From assembly GCA_036245805.1 (NCBI GenBank), contig BTRK01000006.1, positions 23,406,365-23,470,364 on the forward strand: a DNA stretch of 64,000 nucleotides, in the 5' to 3' direction. Of this stretch, positions 23,819 through 34,928 are shown in pieces. The stretch comes from Pristionchus mayeri (Eukaryota > Nematoda > Chromadorea > Rhabditida > Neodiplogasteridae). Numbering within the stretch: the stretch's first letter is position 1; every line of letters begins with the position of its first letter. Below the pieces are notes generated by a model, which had not been told where the DNA came from, searched no databases, and worked only from the letters and a program-made list of their open reading frames with translations. The translations under genes were made by a program, and so were the position numbers.

Positions 23819-24795
23819 AAACCATCGTAGTCTGATAAACGGTCGAAGATCTCGTTCGAATTCCATCGAATATATCATCAGATGAACAATTAATGTAGAT
23901 AAGAGGAGGCGAGCTGACGTGCTTCTCTGCTCTTCCTACAGTCAGTGGAGGGGCACTTGTACAAATATTAGTGTCAGTGGGATAAACATCACACATCGCT
24001 CGTGTCCTCCCTCCAATCTTTGATCACTAGAAATGGAATTGCGCTCCAGATGCATCATAATAACAGATTCCCGCTTGTCAAATGAAAAGCATTAGTAATA
24101 TTTTCCCACAAGGAAGCGTTGATTCATTCTTCTATGCAATTGCATCTAAACTCATAACTGACCTATTTTAATTTTTAGTACTTAGCATAAATTGAAGTGA
24201 CTAATTTCATAAAACAAGTCACAATAGGATCACAGTTGGATCACAAATGCTGTTGAGATTTCCTTTGCAACGATCTCGGTAGATTGAACTCCAATCTATT
24301 CGTCCCCTACACTCTTTCACGTTGTGTCGACTACGGTTCTCCTTACGACTTGCCGGGGAAAGGAGGAGTGTTCTGTGTAGAAATGTGTGATCCTATTCTG
24401 CCTATAGAAGATGCCTAGATCGAAAGCACACGAGGGAAAATAGACAAGAGAAGCAGAGGGGAGGAAGCTGGTCACTGGACTGAGCGATAGGTTTGAGATA
24501 GAATTTAGGGAATTAAAAGAACGAAGGTGGGATGGTTTGGCATAATTGAGACCAAAATGTTCGAAATACAACTCAGAAACTTCATTTTCCAGTCTCCACC
24601 CGAGGGAATGAAACGATGACCTGGCATGCAACTTTCTGTTTTTCGAGGGAACACGCAAGAGAGTGAACGTACCATCGAAACTGACGAGTAATGAAAGAAG
24701 GTCAATGAATGAGATACTCTCTCTAGTTTCACTGCATCTCGTTCACTAGAAACTGTATCTTCCGAATGATTGACCGAAACTCGTCTATTCAATAT

Positions 24796-25797
24796 AAGAG
24801 CCCGTTTGCGTAAGAGTCGAACAACGTGCTAAAGGATCTGGCACACTAAATTTTCAAAATATTGAGAAAAGGGGTATTCGAGGGTGCTGATCATCGTGGT
24901 CAACTTCATGTTGCTCCATGTCGATCGGCTAAGCCAGGCTGCATGTGGACTTCTCATACATTTCTGGTCATACCTCAGCAACCGATTCCTAAAAGTTTAT
25001 GAAAATTTTACAGGTCATAGTTAGTACCATTACGAAGCAGCTGATATTAAAATACAGCATGTTTTTTCATGACAAAATTATGAAATCGATGATCTCGAAT
25101 ATAAGGCAGATGCTAAAACCGAGAACTACATGCTAAGTTTCTGGGGATCATTTTTCGCATGGTATGTAAGGTATTATAACTAGACATATTTTTGTTATGC
25201 ACTGTTTTTCTGACGATTTTGTCAGTCGTGAACCGTGCCTAATGTTCTGTGAGTGTAAAATGAAAAGGAATTCCCTTTGTTCCACTCAATTTGTAATTAC
25301 ATTTTCGACTGTGAGGTTGAAACATATCCTCATTCTGCACCTTTGGTGCATTAGATGCGGCTCACGACTGTCAAAATCGTCAGAAAACAGTGTATATCAA
25401 AATATGTCTAATTATAATACCTTACATACCATACGAAAAATGATCCCCAGAACTAGGCGCATCTTAGCATGTAGTTCTCGTTTTTGGCATCTGCCTTATA
25501 TTCGAGATCATCGATTTCATAATGTTGGCATGAAAAAAACATGCTGTATTTTGATGTCAGCTGCTTCGTAATGGTACTAAGTATGACCTGTAAAATTTTC
25601 ATGAACCTTTAGGAATCGGTTGCTCAGCTATGATCAGAAATATAGGTGAAGTCCACATGCAGCCTGACTTAATCGATGGAGATGGAGAAAAACGAAGTTG
25701 ATCACGATGATCAGCACCCTCGAATACCCCTTTTGGCAAATTTTCGAAAATTCCGTGTGCCAAGGTTTGTTCGACTCTTACGCGAACGGGCTCATAA
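24796..25797. repeat. Foldback / MITE with long inverted arms
   Basis: About 1.0 kb. The outer ends read GAGCCCGTTTGCGTAAGAGT and, at the right, the near complement (ACTCTTACGCGAACGGGCTC). After a ~30-bp less conserved patch the arms continue (GGCACAC near 24840 with GTGTGCC near 25757) and run almost to a central loop near 25300. Arms are around 480 bp and roughly 90% alike. No transposase. It lies 175 bp beyond the stop codon of the minus-strand gene at 25972. Confidence 0.8.
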
Positions 25798-25971
25798 TGT
25801 TCGAACTAGAACAAAACCATGTGCCATTTTTAAAAGATTTTATCTGAATAAACAAATCCCTAATAATAGTGATAGTTACATGCGCACCACTCTAACAAGA
25901 CTGCGTCAAAACAATGGATGGAAAAACGAAGCCGGGCTGAATACAAAATCAATGGGGGAATACGATATGTC

Positions 25972-28726
25972 CTAAGAGATAGTGCACGAGCAGAAGCTTC
26001 TCTTCGACTCCACCATCACGTCGCGCAATTGATCGTTATCTTCTCCTTCTTCTTCTCTTTCCTTCGATCCTCCATTCTCACTTCCGTCCTCGATTTCCTT
26101 CTCATTCTCCTTCTTCTCTTCCTTCCATTCCAATTCTCGCTTCTTCACATACGGAACATAACTCGTCATCTGGAATTTTGAAAAGCAAGTTATGCAGAAT
26201 AATTTACGGATATTTGACTCGAAATCTTATCGCTAAACTCAGTAGAACAATTCCTGTGGCCACCCTCAAGTGGATGTTAGGAAAGTAACAAGTGTGAAAC
26301 CTTGACGAATGAATCGAGGATGAGAACGAGATGCTTCACTTCCATCTCACTTTCCTTCACTCGAGTGGCCACCTAAAGACAATATTATTCATTAAATATG
26401 TTTTAAAAATGCCCACCGAATTGTTGAACCACTCGCAGAGACTGGATTGAGCATTGAGATGGGCCTGCAACCAAATTCCAATTACAGAACATAATGCATT
26501 ATTAGATTTTGCAAGTTCTAGGAGGGCAACCATTTAGACCGATAGTAAACTTATTCTAATGTTATCATCACAGTTCTTCCCTCTCTGACCATATCAGCGA
26601 GAATTCCGATGGTGACTCTCTTTGCGACGGGGAACCATCCATAGGGCGCCTCCCAGATCAGATTGACGAGATACAGCAACTCGGGAATCCCAGCTGGCAC
26701 ATCGTGCTTCTGGACAGCCAACATTGTGATAGCAACAAATAGGAGAAGACGACTCATTTTGGTAGAACTGACATCGATCTCGAGTGCTCTGGTACAGATC
26801 TCTCGTTCCCATTGAGGGACGACGACACTCAGGAGATGAGACTGAAAGGAACGACACTGACCACAGTGATTTGGAATTAGTATAAATACGAATCTAATCG
26901 GTAAACAATAGTTCACATATGAAGATACTCACTCCGAAAAGGTTATGCAAACTCTTGAATAGTTTCTTCTTATCGATTTGATCTCGTTCGGGAAGGGGAA
27001 CTTCGACACCATATGCGATTTGGATTGCCTGATTAGTGAAATTGAGGGATAGAACAAGTAACATTCGTATAGCAATGGGATAGAAGATTGTTCGCTTTTT
27101 GTACTATCCAACTTTTCAATGAAAAGGCTAATTTCAATTATAATTTCTATCCACCACAATGTAATACTTCTCGAATTTAGGTTACTTACCAATCTGACTC
27201 CGTCATTGTTCAACTCTTCCAGTTTCCCCATTTTTCCTCCCTTCCGTATCTCGATATGATGTTTTCCTCTGCCACACAATGCCCTCTTAACAAATGTATT
27301 CGCCACTATAACATAAACTCCCTACAAAACAGCACAAGTATCATGAATAGATGAGAGATAAACCTGAACGGCCCAGCTTGTGTTGAGGAACTTCTCTTTG
27401 TGCACGTAATAGATTTGCTGTTTGCAGGACTTCGATTTTCCAATACAATTGCACCCCGCCTGAATCAGATTTTGACTCATAATTTGTAAACGAACTTTCA
27501 TCTTGGCATGCGAAGCATACCTTAATCTCCCAGTCCCAATCCCTCGTCTTCATCCCACACAAAATTGTCTCCACTCTTGCTCGAATCTCTCCAGATACGG
27601 TAATCTGACTAAAGTGGATCGATAGGGGAGAAATTGATGAAATGGATTGACTCGTTCAGGAGGATAATGGATGCGAGAGAGAAGAAGGAACGAGGAACGA
27701 CCAGGGAAAAACCGAATATGAGAGGAGAATCGACAACTGAAGAGGAGAAGTCAATGAGTAGGAATGAGGTTAACAAAATATCATAATCATGGACAAAGGA
27801 AGTGATGGAATACCTTTAACATCGCGCAGTTCCTTCTTTGTGAAGGGGAAGGTTCTCGTGCAGAGAGTGAGGGGATCGATATTCCCTGGTGAAACCAAAG
27901 ATCAGAGATCAATAAGGGAGTTGCACTCACAATATTTGTGGGTCTTTCCGTTTTTTCCGTAGAGGCGCATTTCCGCCCGTTCAATCTGGGGTTCCTTCAG
28001 ACCGGGAACATCGTTCGAAGGACCTGTCATGAGATTGGGATGAGAAGAATGGGGGTAGCAGAAAAAAAGAATCGGCAAAGAAGCGATTTGTATTTTTGTG
28101 AATCGATAGCTGCCTCACCATTCTGTTGTGAATCGATAGCTGCCTCACCACTCTGTTCCTCCCAAATGAGAACCGAGACAAATTATCGACAGGACGAATC
28201 GATCACCTAAGAAGATCAACGATCAGTCTTCAAATATCACCGTCCTAGGGTAAACTAGTGCATTTCCAATACTCGAATTCAAGTAAGAACGATTGATTAA
28301 TTGAGTGTTTTCCGAATCGAAAATCAAATATGTCAAATAGAACCTTTCTCACGAGCTAACCGTAAGACGTATGCCCAGAGAATGTGATCGTGGTAAAGAG
28401 GAAATCGAGGAGTCTCGAGGAACTGCCCTCCCTTCTTCAACTCCTCAAATCGGAAGAGATGAGAAACTACACTAAAATAGGAAAGGAGACTGACGTTGAA
28501 GCTGAAAGGAAGCTCGAGAAGAGCAGCGAAGAGAAGGAAGTGAGAAGAGGAGGAAGAGGAGGAAGAGGAAGAAGAGGGGGAACCAGCCAGAGAGACGTCA
28601 CGAGGATAGGCAGGAAGGTACTCTGCAAGGGGAAGAAGGAAGAAGAGGAGTGATTAAGGAGCACTTACCTTGCACATATTCAGGAGTATCGTTCAGGAGA
28701 ATGACAATCGACTGAAGGGAAGTCAT
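25972..28726 (-). CDS. Unrecognised multi-exon protein
   Basis: A series of exons on the minus strand from MTSLQSIVILLNDTPEYVQ (ATG 28726) to a Glu/Lys-rich tail ending CSCTIS (TAG 25974-25972). Main exons: ~28726-28667, ~28430-28346, ~28028-27925, ~27890-27830, ~27590-27520, ~27458-27366, ~27323-27191, ~27030-26937, ~26847-26577, ~26464-26418, ~26374-26303, 26169-25972. Visible stretches: FLETPRFPLYHDHILWAYVL; a cysteine patch CNCIGKSKSCKQQIYYVHKE; a helical part VPQWEREICTRALEID; LYLVNLIWEAPYGWFPVAKR. There is no signal peptide or clear membrane segment, so it is probably intracellular. I do not recognise the family. One junction (after the FTKKELRDVK exon) does not keep phase as drawn, so an exon or boundary is missing there. 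The gene follows the ground-like gene on the same strand, 457 bp downstream of its stop. Confidence 0.6.
28098..28157. repeat. Tandem duplication of a 30-bp unit
   Basis: Two adjacent 30-bp copies (28098-28127 and 28128-28157) beginning GTGAATCGATAGCTGCCTCA, differing at one base. It lies in an intron of the minus-strand gene. Confidence 0.95.
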
Positions 28727-29182
28727 TTATGGAGTGGAGGGAAAGAGGAGAGAGGGGATCGACCACTCGGCAGTCGATGATTGAGAGAGAGTGAAATCAT
28801 CCATTCTGTGAACAAAGGACGACGATGCAGATTATCGAGAGGGCAGAATGGAAATGAGAATTGATAGACAATGTTCAGACTTGCTCATAATTATATCATC
28901 AAATCCTGTCTATCGGGAACGAAACCACAGTGCTTATTTCTGAGGGAACGATTTTGAGAAAAAATACGAAAGACTCCAGAATCGTAGTACGAAGACTTGA
29001 TGTTGTTCGTACAACATGGATCACAGTTGACAAATCCGTGTTCGACTTATATATATATATATATTTATTTGTTTATTACAAGGAAAGTACAAAGCATCAG
29101 TATTGCCTATTCATTGCCTCTCTCGATCGATTCTCTCGATCAATAGTAGTCGGACTACCGTAATCCAAGGGAGATCAACTGC

Positions 29183-31380
29183 TTACTGCAGTAATGTATG
29201 AAGGAATGCAAAGCACGTGACGTCATCGTTTCCAGCCTCGAATTGGTATTCAATTAGAAAACGGAATATATTCATGATGCAGTATACCTCGCAGAACAGT
29301 TGAGTGTTAGCCAAGTAAGAGAAGTCGTGAGTGGAGCAGATTACGTCGAAGAGACCGCCGATCTGTTCGCTGGCAGCCTGCCAACATTTGAATATAAGTT
29401 AATTCTCGCGTAATTGAGAAAAGTTAGAAAGAAAAAAAACCTTTTGGATAGCCCGCTTGGAAGTGGAGGGATTGCTGTCGATGTTCTGAATCACAAAGTT
29501 GAAGATCATCTTTTTAAAGGAGGCGAACACGCTCTCAGCCATGAAATCATAGGACACGATAATATTCGGGATTTAAAAAAAATGTCTTCTATGTTTTGAG
29601 TTTATGAATGAAAAAAAGTTCATGATTGAGTTCATTATTGGGTTTAAAACTAGATTATTCCCGTTATTCCTAAAGGCGTTATTTTCTCTGTGACCTCAAG
29701 TATGATCTTCTTGAGTCTCTCATCATTGCATTTCTCGATGGAAGAGACTTCTCCTCCATCTGGATGGGGAGCCGCCCTCTTCACTGGATTACGGAAGGAA
29801 CCTGCACAGTGGACAAAGATCACTGCTAACTGGATTATTCAAAAAAAATCTAACAAAATTTGAGCAAGGACTTTTGGAACACTCCAATAGTTACAATGTT
29901 ACCAGCAATCTATAGAATAAATAAAATTCCGATCATTTTCACAAAAATATAAACCAACAGAAACTATTCATATATCATCGTAGGGTCCCATGTCAGATGG
30001 ATTTACTAATGTAGTATGAAGTGTGATTGAATGGCTGACCGAAGTCTCTGATCTCGTGTTCGATCGAGTGGGGCAGCCTTCCCTTGTCTCCCTCGTAGAG
30101 TGAGAACGTCTTCTTGTACGTCTGAGGTCGCACCAATTCCATGTCATCCTCCGATGAAGAGATCTGACATGACGAACACCACAGTATTGATAAAGTCAAA
30201 TTTAAAAAGTTGATCTGAGCCTCACAATCATCGATACTTCTACTGAACTCGAAAGGGAGTCTTCTCACTGACCGTTCCTGACAGGAGAGTCTCTCCTCCT
30301 CGTGTCATTCCCATCTGCTGCCCATGCTGCATCTGCTGTAATTCCTCCCTCCCCTCCCCTTCCCTCCCTCTCTCCACCTGGTTCATCTGTCCCATCATCA
30401 TCTGCTGTCCTCCTCCACTCCTCCAGGTGTTCGCCATGGGAGCTTCCGTTGCTCCCGAGACAACTGCTGCTCCCATCGGAGAGAACTGCTGAGTTCCCTG
30501 AGAGAGATCCCGTTGTTGAAATGAGTGCACTTGGAAAGGTCGTGCCTGCATGAACTGTGGTTGCTGCATCTGCTGCATCGGCTGCACGTTCATCTGCTGT
30601 CCTCTCATCTCCATCCCCTGCTGTGGCTGCATCCCGTAGGGAATCTGCGCCCCCGACGGCTGCATAGCAACGAATCCCCACCCTTTTAGTGTGTACTAAC
30701 GAGAATGGGCAACTGACGGGCACTCCGATGGGCATTCTCTGATTGTAGGGGGCGAGAGTGGGATTGACGAAGGGAGGAAGGGTCTGCGCCTCCTGCAATC
30801 CATCTATCCCCACTCATCTTGGTTCTCTTCCCTTCACCATTGGCATTGGAGGAGGGGGCGGGGCAGTAGGCACTGGGGTTTCAGGCTCTTGCGTCGTCTG
30901 AATAGGGCATGGCTGGGTACGGAAGATGTCTACTATACATAGTCATCCTACCGTAGACTCGAAGAGATTAGGGAAGAAGTTGAGACTGGGTGGAAGAGTT
31001 GGCATAGAGAATCCACTGAACATCCTCTGAACAAGGGATGAGATCTTTGGTCTCCCGTTCTCAATAACCTTCGTATCGAGGGGTGGAAGTGTGGGGAAGT
31101 TGGGCATTTCGAAGTCGGGGAATGGTTTCTATATGTTTCATATTTCAGCCTGGTTCCTCTTCTGCTCTAACCTTCTCTTCTTCGCATGGTTTTGGTTCTG
31201 GGCAGGAAGGTTCTTTCTGAGGAGGACAAGACAACGCTGTAATGATCGGAAGTTTGCATTCTGATCGACTTTATCACGAAGAAAATTTGACCTACCTTGG
31301 CCAGCTTGGCCATTAGGACACATACAGAAGGGTCCAGCGAGTATTACGGTAGGCAGTGCCAACAAGATTATTGATCGCAT
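29183..31380 (-). CDS. Ground-like domain (Hedgehog-related) secreted protein with Pro/Met/Gln-rich stalk
   Basis: Eleven exons: 31380-31296, 31236-31172, 31128-30952, 30897-30838, 30792-30718, 30659-30273, 30163-30040, 29801-29695, 29533-29441, 29377-29288, 29236-29183 (TAA). Starts with a signal peptide (MRSIILLALPTVILAGPF), a short Cys-rich piece (CMCPNGQ, SCPPQKEPSCPEPKPC), a proline-rich stalk (PTAPPPPPMPM), and a Met/Gln-rich segment (MQPQQGMEM, QQMNVQPMQQMQQ). The last exons form a ground-like domain: KCNDERLKKIILE, NPSTSKRAIQKAASEQIGG, LFDVICSTHDFSYLANTQLF, C, then DDVTCFAF just before the stop. Ground-like proteins are nematode-expanded, secreted from epidermis and other epithelia, with roles in cuticle and lumen matrix. 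The exon at 29533 uses a CTGAG acceptor. A frame reading through the donor at 30272 would stop at 30240; splicing there is inferred because it joins in phase. Confidence 0.82.
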
Positions 31381-31934
31381 CCTGAGTAATTACTGTAGCG
31401 GAATTAGAACAATGTGAAAAAACTTGGGTGAAAGTGAGAAGGGTTACGCGATGGATTGGACCTGGAGGGGGAAAACACTCAACTGCCTACTCGAGTGTAC
31501 GGGTTCCCACTTACTTTATAGCTAGAGAGATATGAGGCAAGCTGCTCTCTATCGGCAGGAGAAACCAGTAGGAAAGATGGACATCCTAACGAATTCGAGA
31601 TCAAATCGAGATAAGGATGAACATTCTCTCCATTACCAATGCTTATTACTCTGCTATCATTGGAGAGAGAGCGTATCCATCGAAGAGAGCTCCTATCCAT
31701 CCTCCTATCGCATTCCACGGACGGCTGACTCCGAACGGGTTGTGACGTAACTGCCTGACAGTGTAATCGAGATGCGAGCTTTGCTAAACGTCGTCTTGTC
31801 AAAAATAGACGTGCCTTTTTCAAGCATTAGTCAGGAGCACACACTACGGCATAAAGACAAAATATAAACAGAAAGAAGGAGGAGAAAGTTACAAGAGGAG
31901 AGAACGTGGTACATTTGCTTTCACTTGACTGCCA
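31381..31934. other. Divergent intergenic region
   Basis: Separates the ground-like gene (-) from the Ly6-like gene (+), so it should contain both promoters. A 114-codon minus-strand frame (31823-31479) is present but has no supporting features. Confidence 0.45.
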
Positions 31935-32344
31935 ATGAACTCCGTTCTCGTCATTCTCATCTCGACTCTCGGAATCTCCCTTGGACTGAAGTGCATTTCG
32001 TCCACGGGAGCATCCACACTAACCAAGGTGAGTTTAGATATCTAGCCAATGAGTTGAGAGGATTGAGATGCCCGAGAATAGGACGATCGTTCACTGCGAC
32101 ACTTCGTGCAGTTCCTCTGTGATGGTCGTCGAGGACTATCAGAGGGAAGGTGGGCACTTCCTTCTTTTTCCTTCCCTCTCATCAATTAGCAGATGGATCG
32201 AATCAGACGATCTTCGTGGGAATCTCACGAGGATGTGGATTCGGGAACAAATTCATTGGCCCCAATGGAGGATGTATGAATGTACAGAAGTTCGGACGGA
32301 GAGACGTCCTTTGCGAGTGCATTTCTGACTATTGCAATTTGTAA
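31935..32344 (+). CDS. Small secreted Ly6/uPAR-like cysteine-rich protein
   Basis: Exons 31935-32027, 32077-32149, 32190-32344 (TAA), phases consistent, about 106 residues. An N-terminal signal peptide (MNSVLVILISTLGISLG) is followed directly by LKC, the usual first cysteine of a three-finger (Ly6/uPAR) domain, then CDTSC, SRGCGFGN, GGC, and the closing signature LCECISDYCN with the terminal Asn after Cys that marks this fold. There is no C-terminal hydrophobic GPI signal, so it is probably secreted. The specific role is unknown. Function as a receptor ligand or modulator is only an inference from the fold. Confidence 0.75.
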
Positions 32345-32880
32345 GAATAAATGTTTCGCATTACCGTGTTTATTCGCATTTCGATTCTCAATCCAGAGTC
32401 ATTGATTTTACAAGAATATTCCAACGTAACTAAAATATGCTGGCCTTAAACTCGCCTCAAAAATATATTGAACGTGAGATAAACCTTTGTCAGAATCAGA
32501 CTAATCTCAGGAGATGAGAAATTAGGTTTTCTGATAAGAGGAGGAAACGGGATCCGAGTAGACGTAGTCTGAATTCGCGCAGCAACTCGTCCATTTGTGA
32601 AACCTGTTCGAACGCTTGCAAGATCATAGGAACCGTATAACCCTTTGCATGTCCTTTAGATCGGCGATTATGTGGACTGGACAGGGACGAAGTAAAACAG
32701 TATTGAAAACTCGAGAAAGAAGACCACGTAGGAGGCAATTTTGTGAGAAAAAAAACCATTCGGAGTTGTCCACGGAGAGGGGAGGAGGGAAAGAAATGGA
32801 ATAGAACAAGAGATGAACTTGTGAACGTGATCGTATGACGTATATAATTATGCATTTTTTTATTTGGAAATTTGAGTGAT
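32345..32880. other. Intergenic
   Basis: No supported gene. A minus-strand frame ending at 32496 has a helical, Leu-rich end but no upstream exon was found. Confidence 0.4.
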
Positions 32881-34740
32881 TGTGCATATGAGTGACTATC
32901 TATCTGAGAGAACTGACCAAAGGCCGTACAACGAAAAATAAAGTGCTGATTTTAAGATCTCCTTAGGGGTACCTTTTCACGTAGAGTTCGAAAATCGACC
33001 TTAGAAAGCCGTATCTCTGACCCCTCGTTTTCAGTGTCGCGCTGTTGCCAGGTGGTCAGTTTTTGTAACTTATGCACGGCTTATCCAAACCCCATAAATG
33101 CATAGTAATTCTGAAAGACCTCGACGAGATAAGCATTTTTACCGTTGAAAGTGAAAGACTAGCTCATCTGTGAAAAAAGTTATGGTCATTTAAATTTTCA
33201 AATTCGCCGGCCTGGAAAAGTTTCAAAGTCTGTGCACTTTTAACTATACTCATTCGATTCTACGTGAAAAGTTATCCCTAGGCACATACTTGCGGGAAAA
33301 TCGATGGGTGGTAAAGCAGGTATATGAAAGGCGAAATATTAAAATGCGTATATAATGTGAAGGTTTTCTATAGTTTTCAGTCGATCCACTGTGACTTCAG
33401 ATCAGTTTTGAGCATTTTATTACTATTTTATCCCAGTGGAAATAAATGAAGCTGAAAAAAGCCGAATTTGGAGGTTTTTCAAAAATCCGATTTTATTCAC
33501 ATCGAATTTTCCCAAGTTTATGGCCACTCAACTTTCCATTTTAAATCGGAATCCTGCATTTGCTCAGCAGATCTTCCATTATGCCTCGACATCAGTCAGA
33601 AAAAGTATTAGTGAGGCTGGTAACATATGAGTAAGTCATGATTATTATTGCTTGAAAACCTGTTTTTGCGAAGGATTGAAAATAAAAATTTTATAATTTG
33701 CGAAAAGCTTAGTGTGAATGATTGATATTTCACAATTTATCACTTTCTCATACGAATTAAGTCTTTTACTGGCGTTTAAACTATACTTTGCATAATTTTA
33801 TAATTTTTTTGTATTCGCATGACTAAAATTTTACCATTTTTTTCAAATAATTGGACGTCTTAAATTACATCCATTATTAAGTTGGCGCATATTGGGAGAG
33901 TTGAAAATTACATGAGTTTCTTCCTCAGTCTTCGCGAACTTTGTAAATACCAACTTAATCAATAATTGTTCACTCACGTCAACCATTTTCAAGCAACAAT
34001 AATCATGACTTACTCATATGTTACCAGCCTCACTAATACTTTTTCTGACTTATGTCAAGGCATACTGGATGATCTGCTCAGCAAATGCAGGATTCCGATT
34101 TAAAATGGAAAGTTGATGTGAATAAAATCGGATTTATGAAAAAGCGCCAAATTCAGCTTTTTCAGCTTCATTTATTTCCACTGGGATAAAATAGTCATAA
34201 AATGCTCAAAACTGATCTGAAGTCACAGTGGATCGACTGAAAACTATAGAAAACCTTCTCATTATACACGCATTTTCATATTTCGCGTTTCATAAACCTG
34301 CTTTACCACCTATCGATTTTCCCGCAATTATGTGCCTAGGGATAACTTTTCATGTAGAATGGAATGAGCATAGTTAAAAGTGCACAGACTTTGAAACTTT
34401 TTCAGGCCGGCGAATTTGAAAATTTAAATGACCATAACTTTTTTCACAGATGAGCTAGTCTTTCACTTTCAACAGTAAAAATGCTTATCTCGTCGAGATC
34501 TTTCAGAATTACTATGCATTTATGGGGTTTGGATAAGCCGTGCATAAGTTACAAAAACTGACCACCTGGCAACAGCGCGACACTGAAAACGAGGGGTCAG
34601 AGATACGGCTTTCTAAGGTCGATTTTCGAACTCTACGTGAAAAGTTACTCCTAGGGAGATCTTAAAATCAGCACTTTATTTTTCGTTGTACGACCTATAG
34701 GTGATATTGCTCGGTTCTCTCAGATAGTCACTCATATCAC
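32881..34740. repeat. Large foldback element (about 1.86 kb)
   Basis: The left arm starts near 32881 (ATATGAGTGACTATC) and the right arm ends with its complement near 34740 (GATAGTCACTCATAT). After a short diverged patch the arms match again from TACAACGAAAAATAAAGTGC (about 32927) inward for roughly 700-750 bp, up to a loop around 33750-33950. Match is about 90-95% by eye. No transposase frame. Its transcript in either direction would form a very long hairpin. Confidence 0.85.
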
Positions 34741-34928
34741 ACAAGCATGCATGATATACTTCATGTTTTGGTAGGAGAAATACTAAGAATAGGAGTTGGC
34801 ATGGAGGAGTAAGTGGCAAGGAGATCAACGTTGTTCTTCATTCTGTTCGGGGTGGTAATGACGTCACTTTCCATGTCAGAACGGTGAGAGGAAAATATAA
34901 AATAGGAAGATTTGTTAACCATCTCTAG

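Larger units (their letters stand above)
22047..24795. other. Long gene-poor interval
   Basis: Apart from one possible membrane-segment ORF (22846-23076, minus) and a (TC)n microsatellite, nothing convincing. The stretch 23330-23410 is extremely pyrimidine-rich (mostly C and T). Probably contains the promoter of the minus-strand nuclear receptor at its left end. Confidence 0.4.

Noticed and set aside
30265..30813. 182-codon alternative frame across the Met/Gln-rich segment
   Set aside because: It is the shifted reading of the same repetitive DNA; the Met/Gln frame is the one that joins in phase to both neighbouring exons and to the ground-like domain.
31479..31823. 114-codon minus-strand ORF between the ground-like and Ly6-like genes
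   Set aside because: No splice partners, no domain or signal peptide, and it lies in the shared promoter interval; length alone is not enough.
32496..32855. 119-codon minus-strand ORF with a Leu-rich helical end (QAFEQVSQMDELLREFRL)
   Set aside because: The C-terminal half looks protein-like, but no upstream exon, start context or family was found, and a foldback follows immediately.
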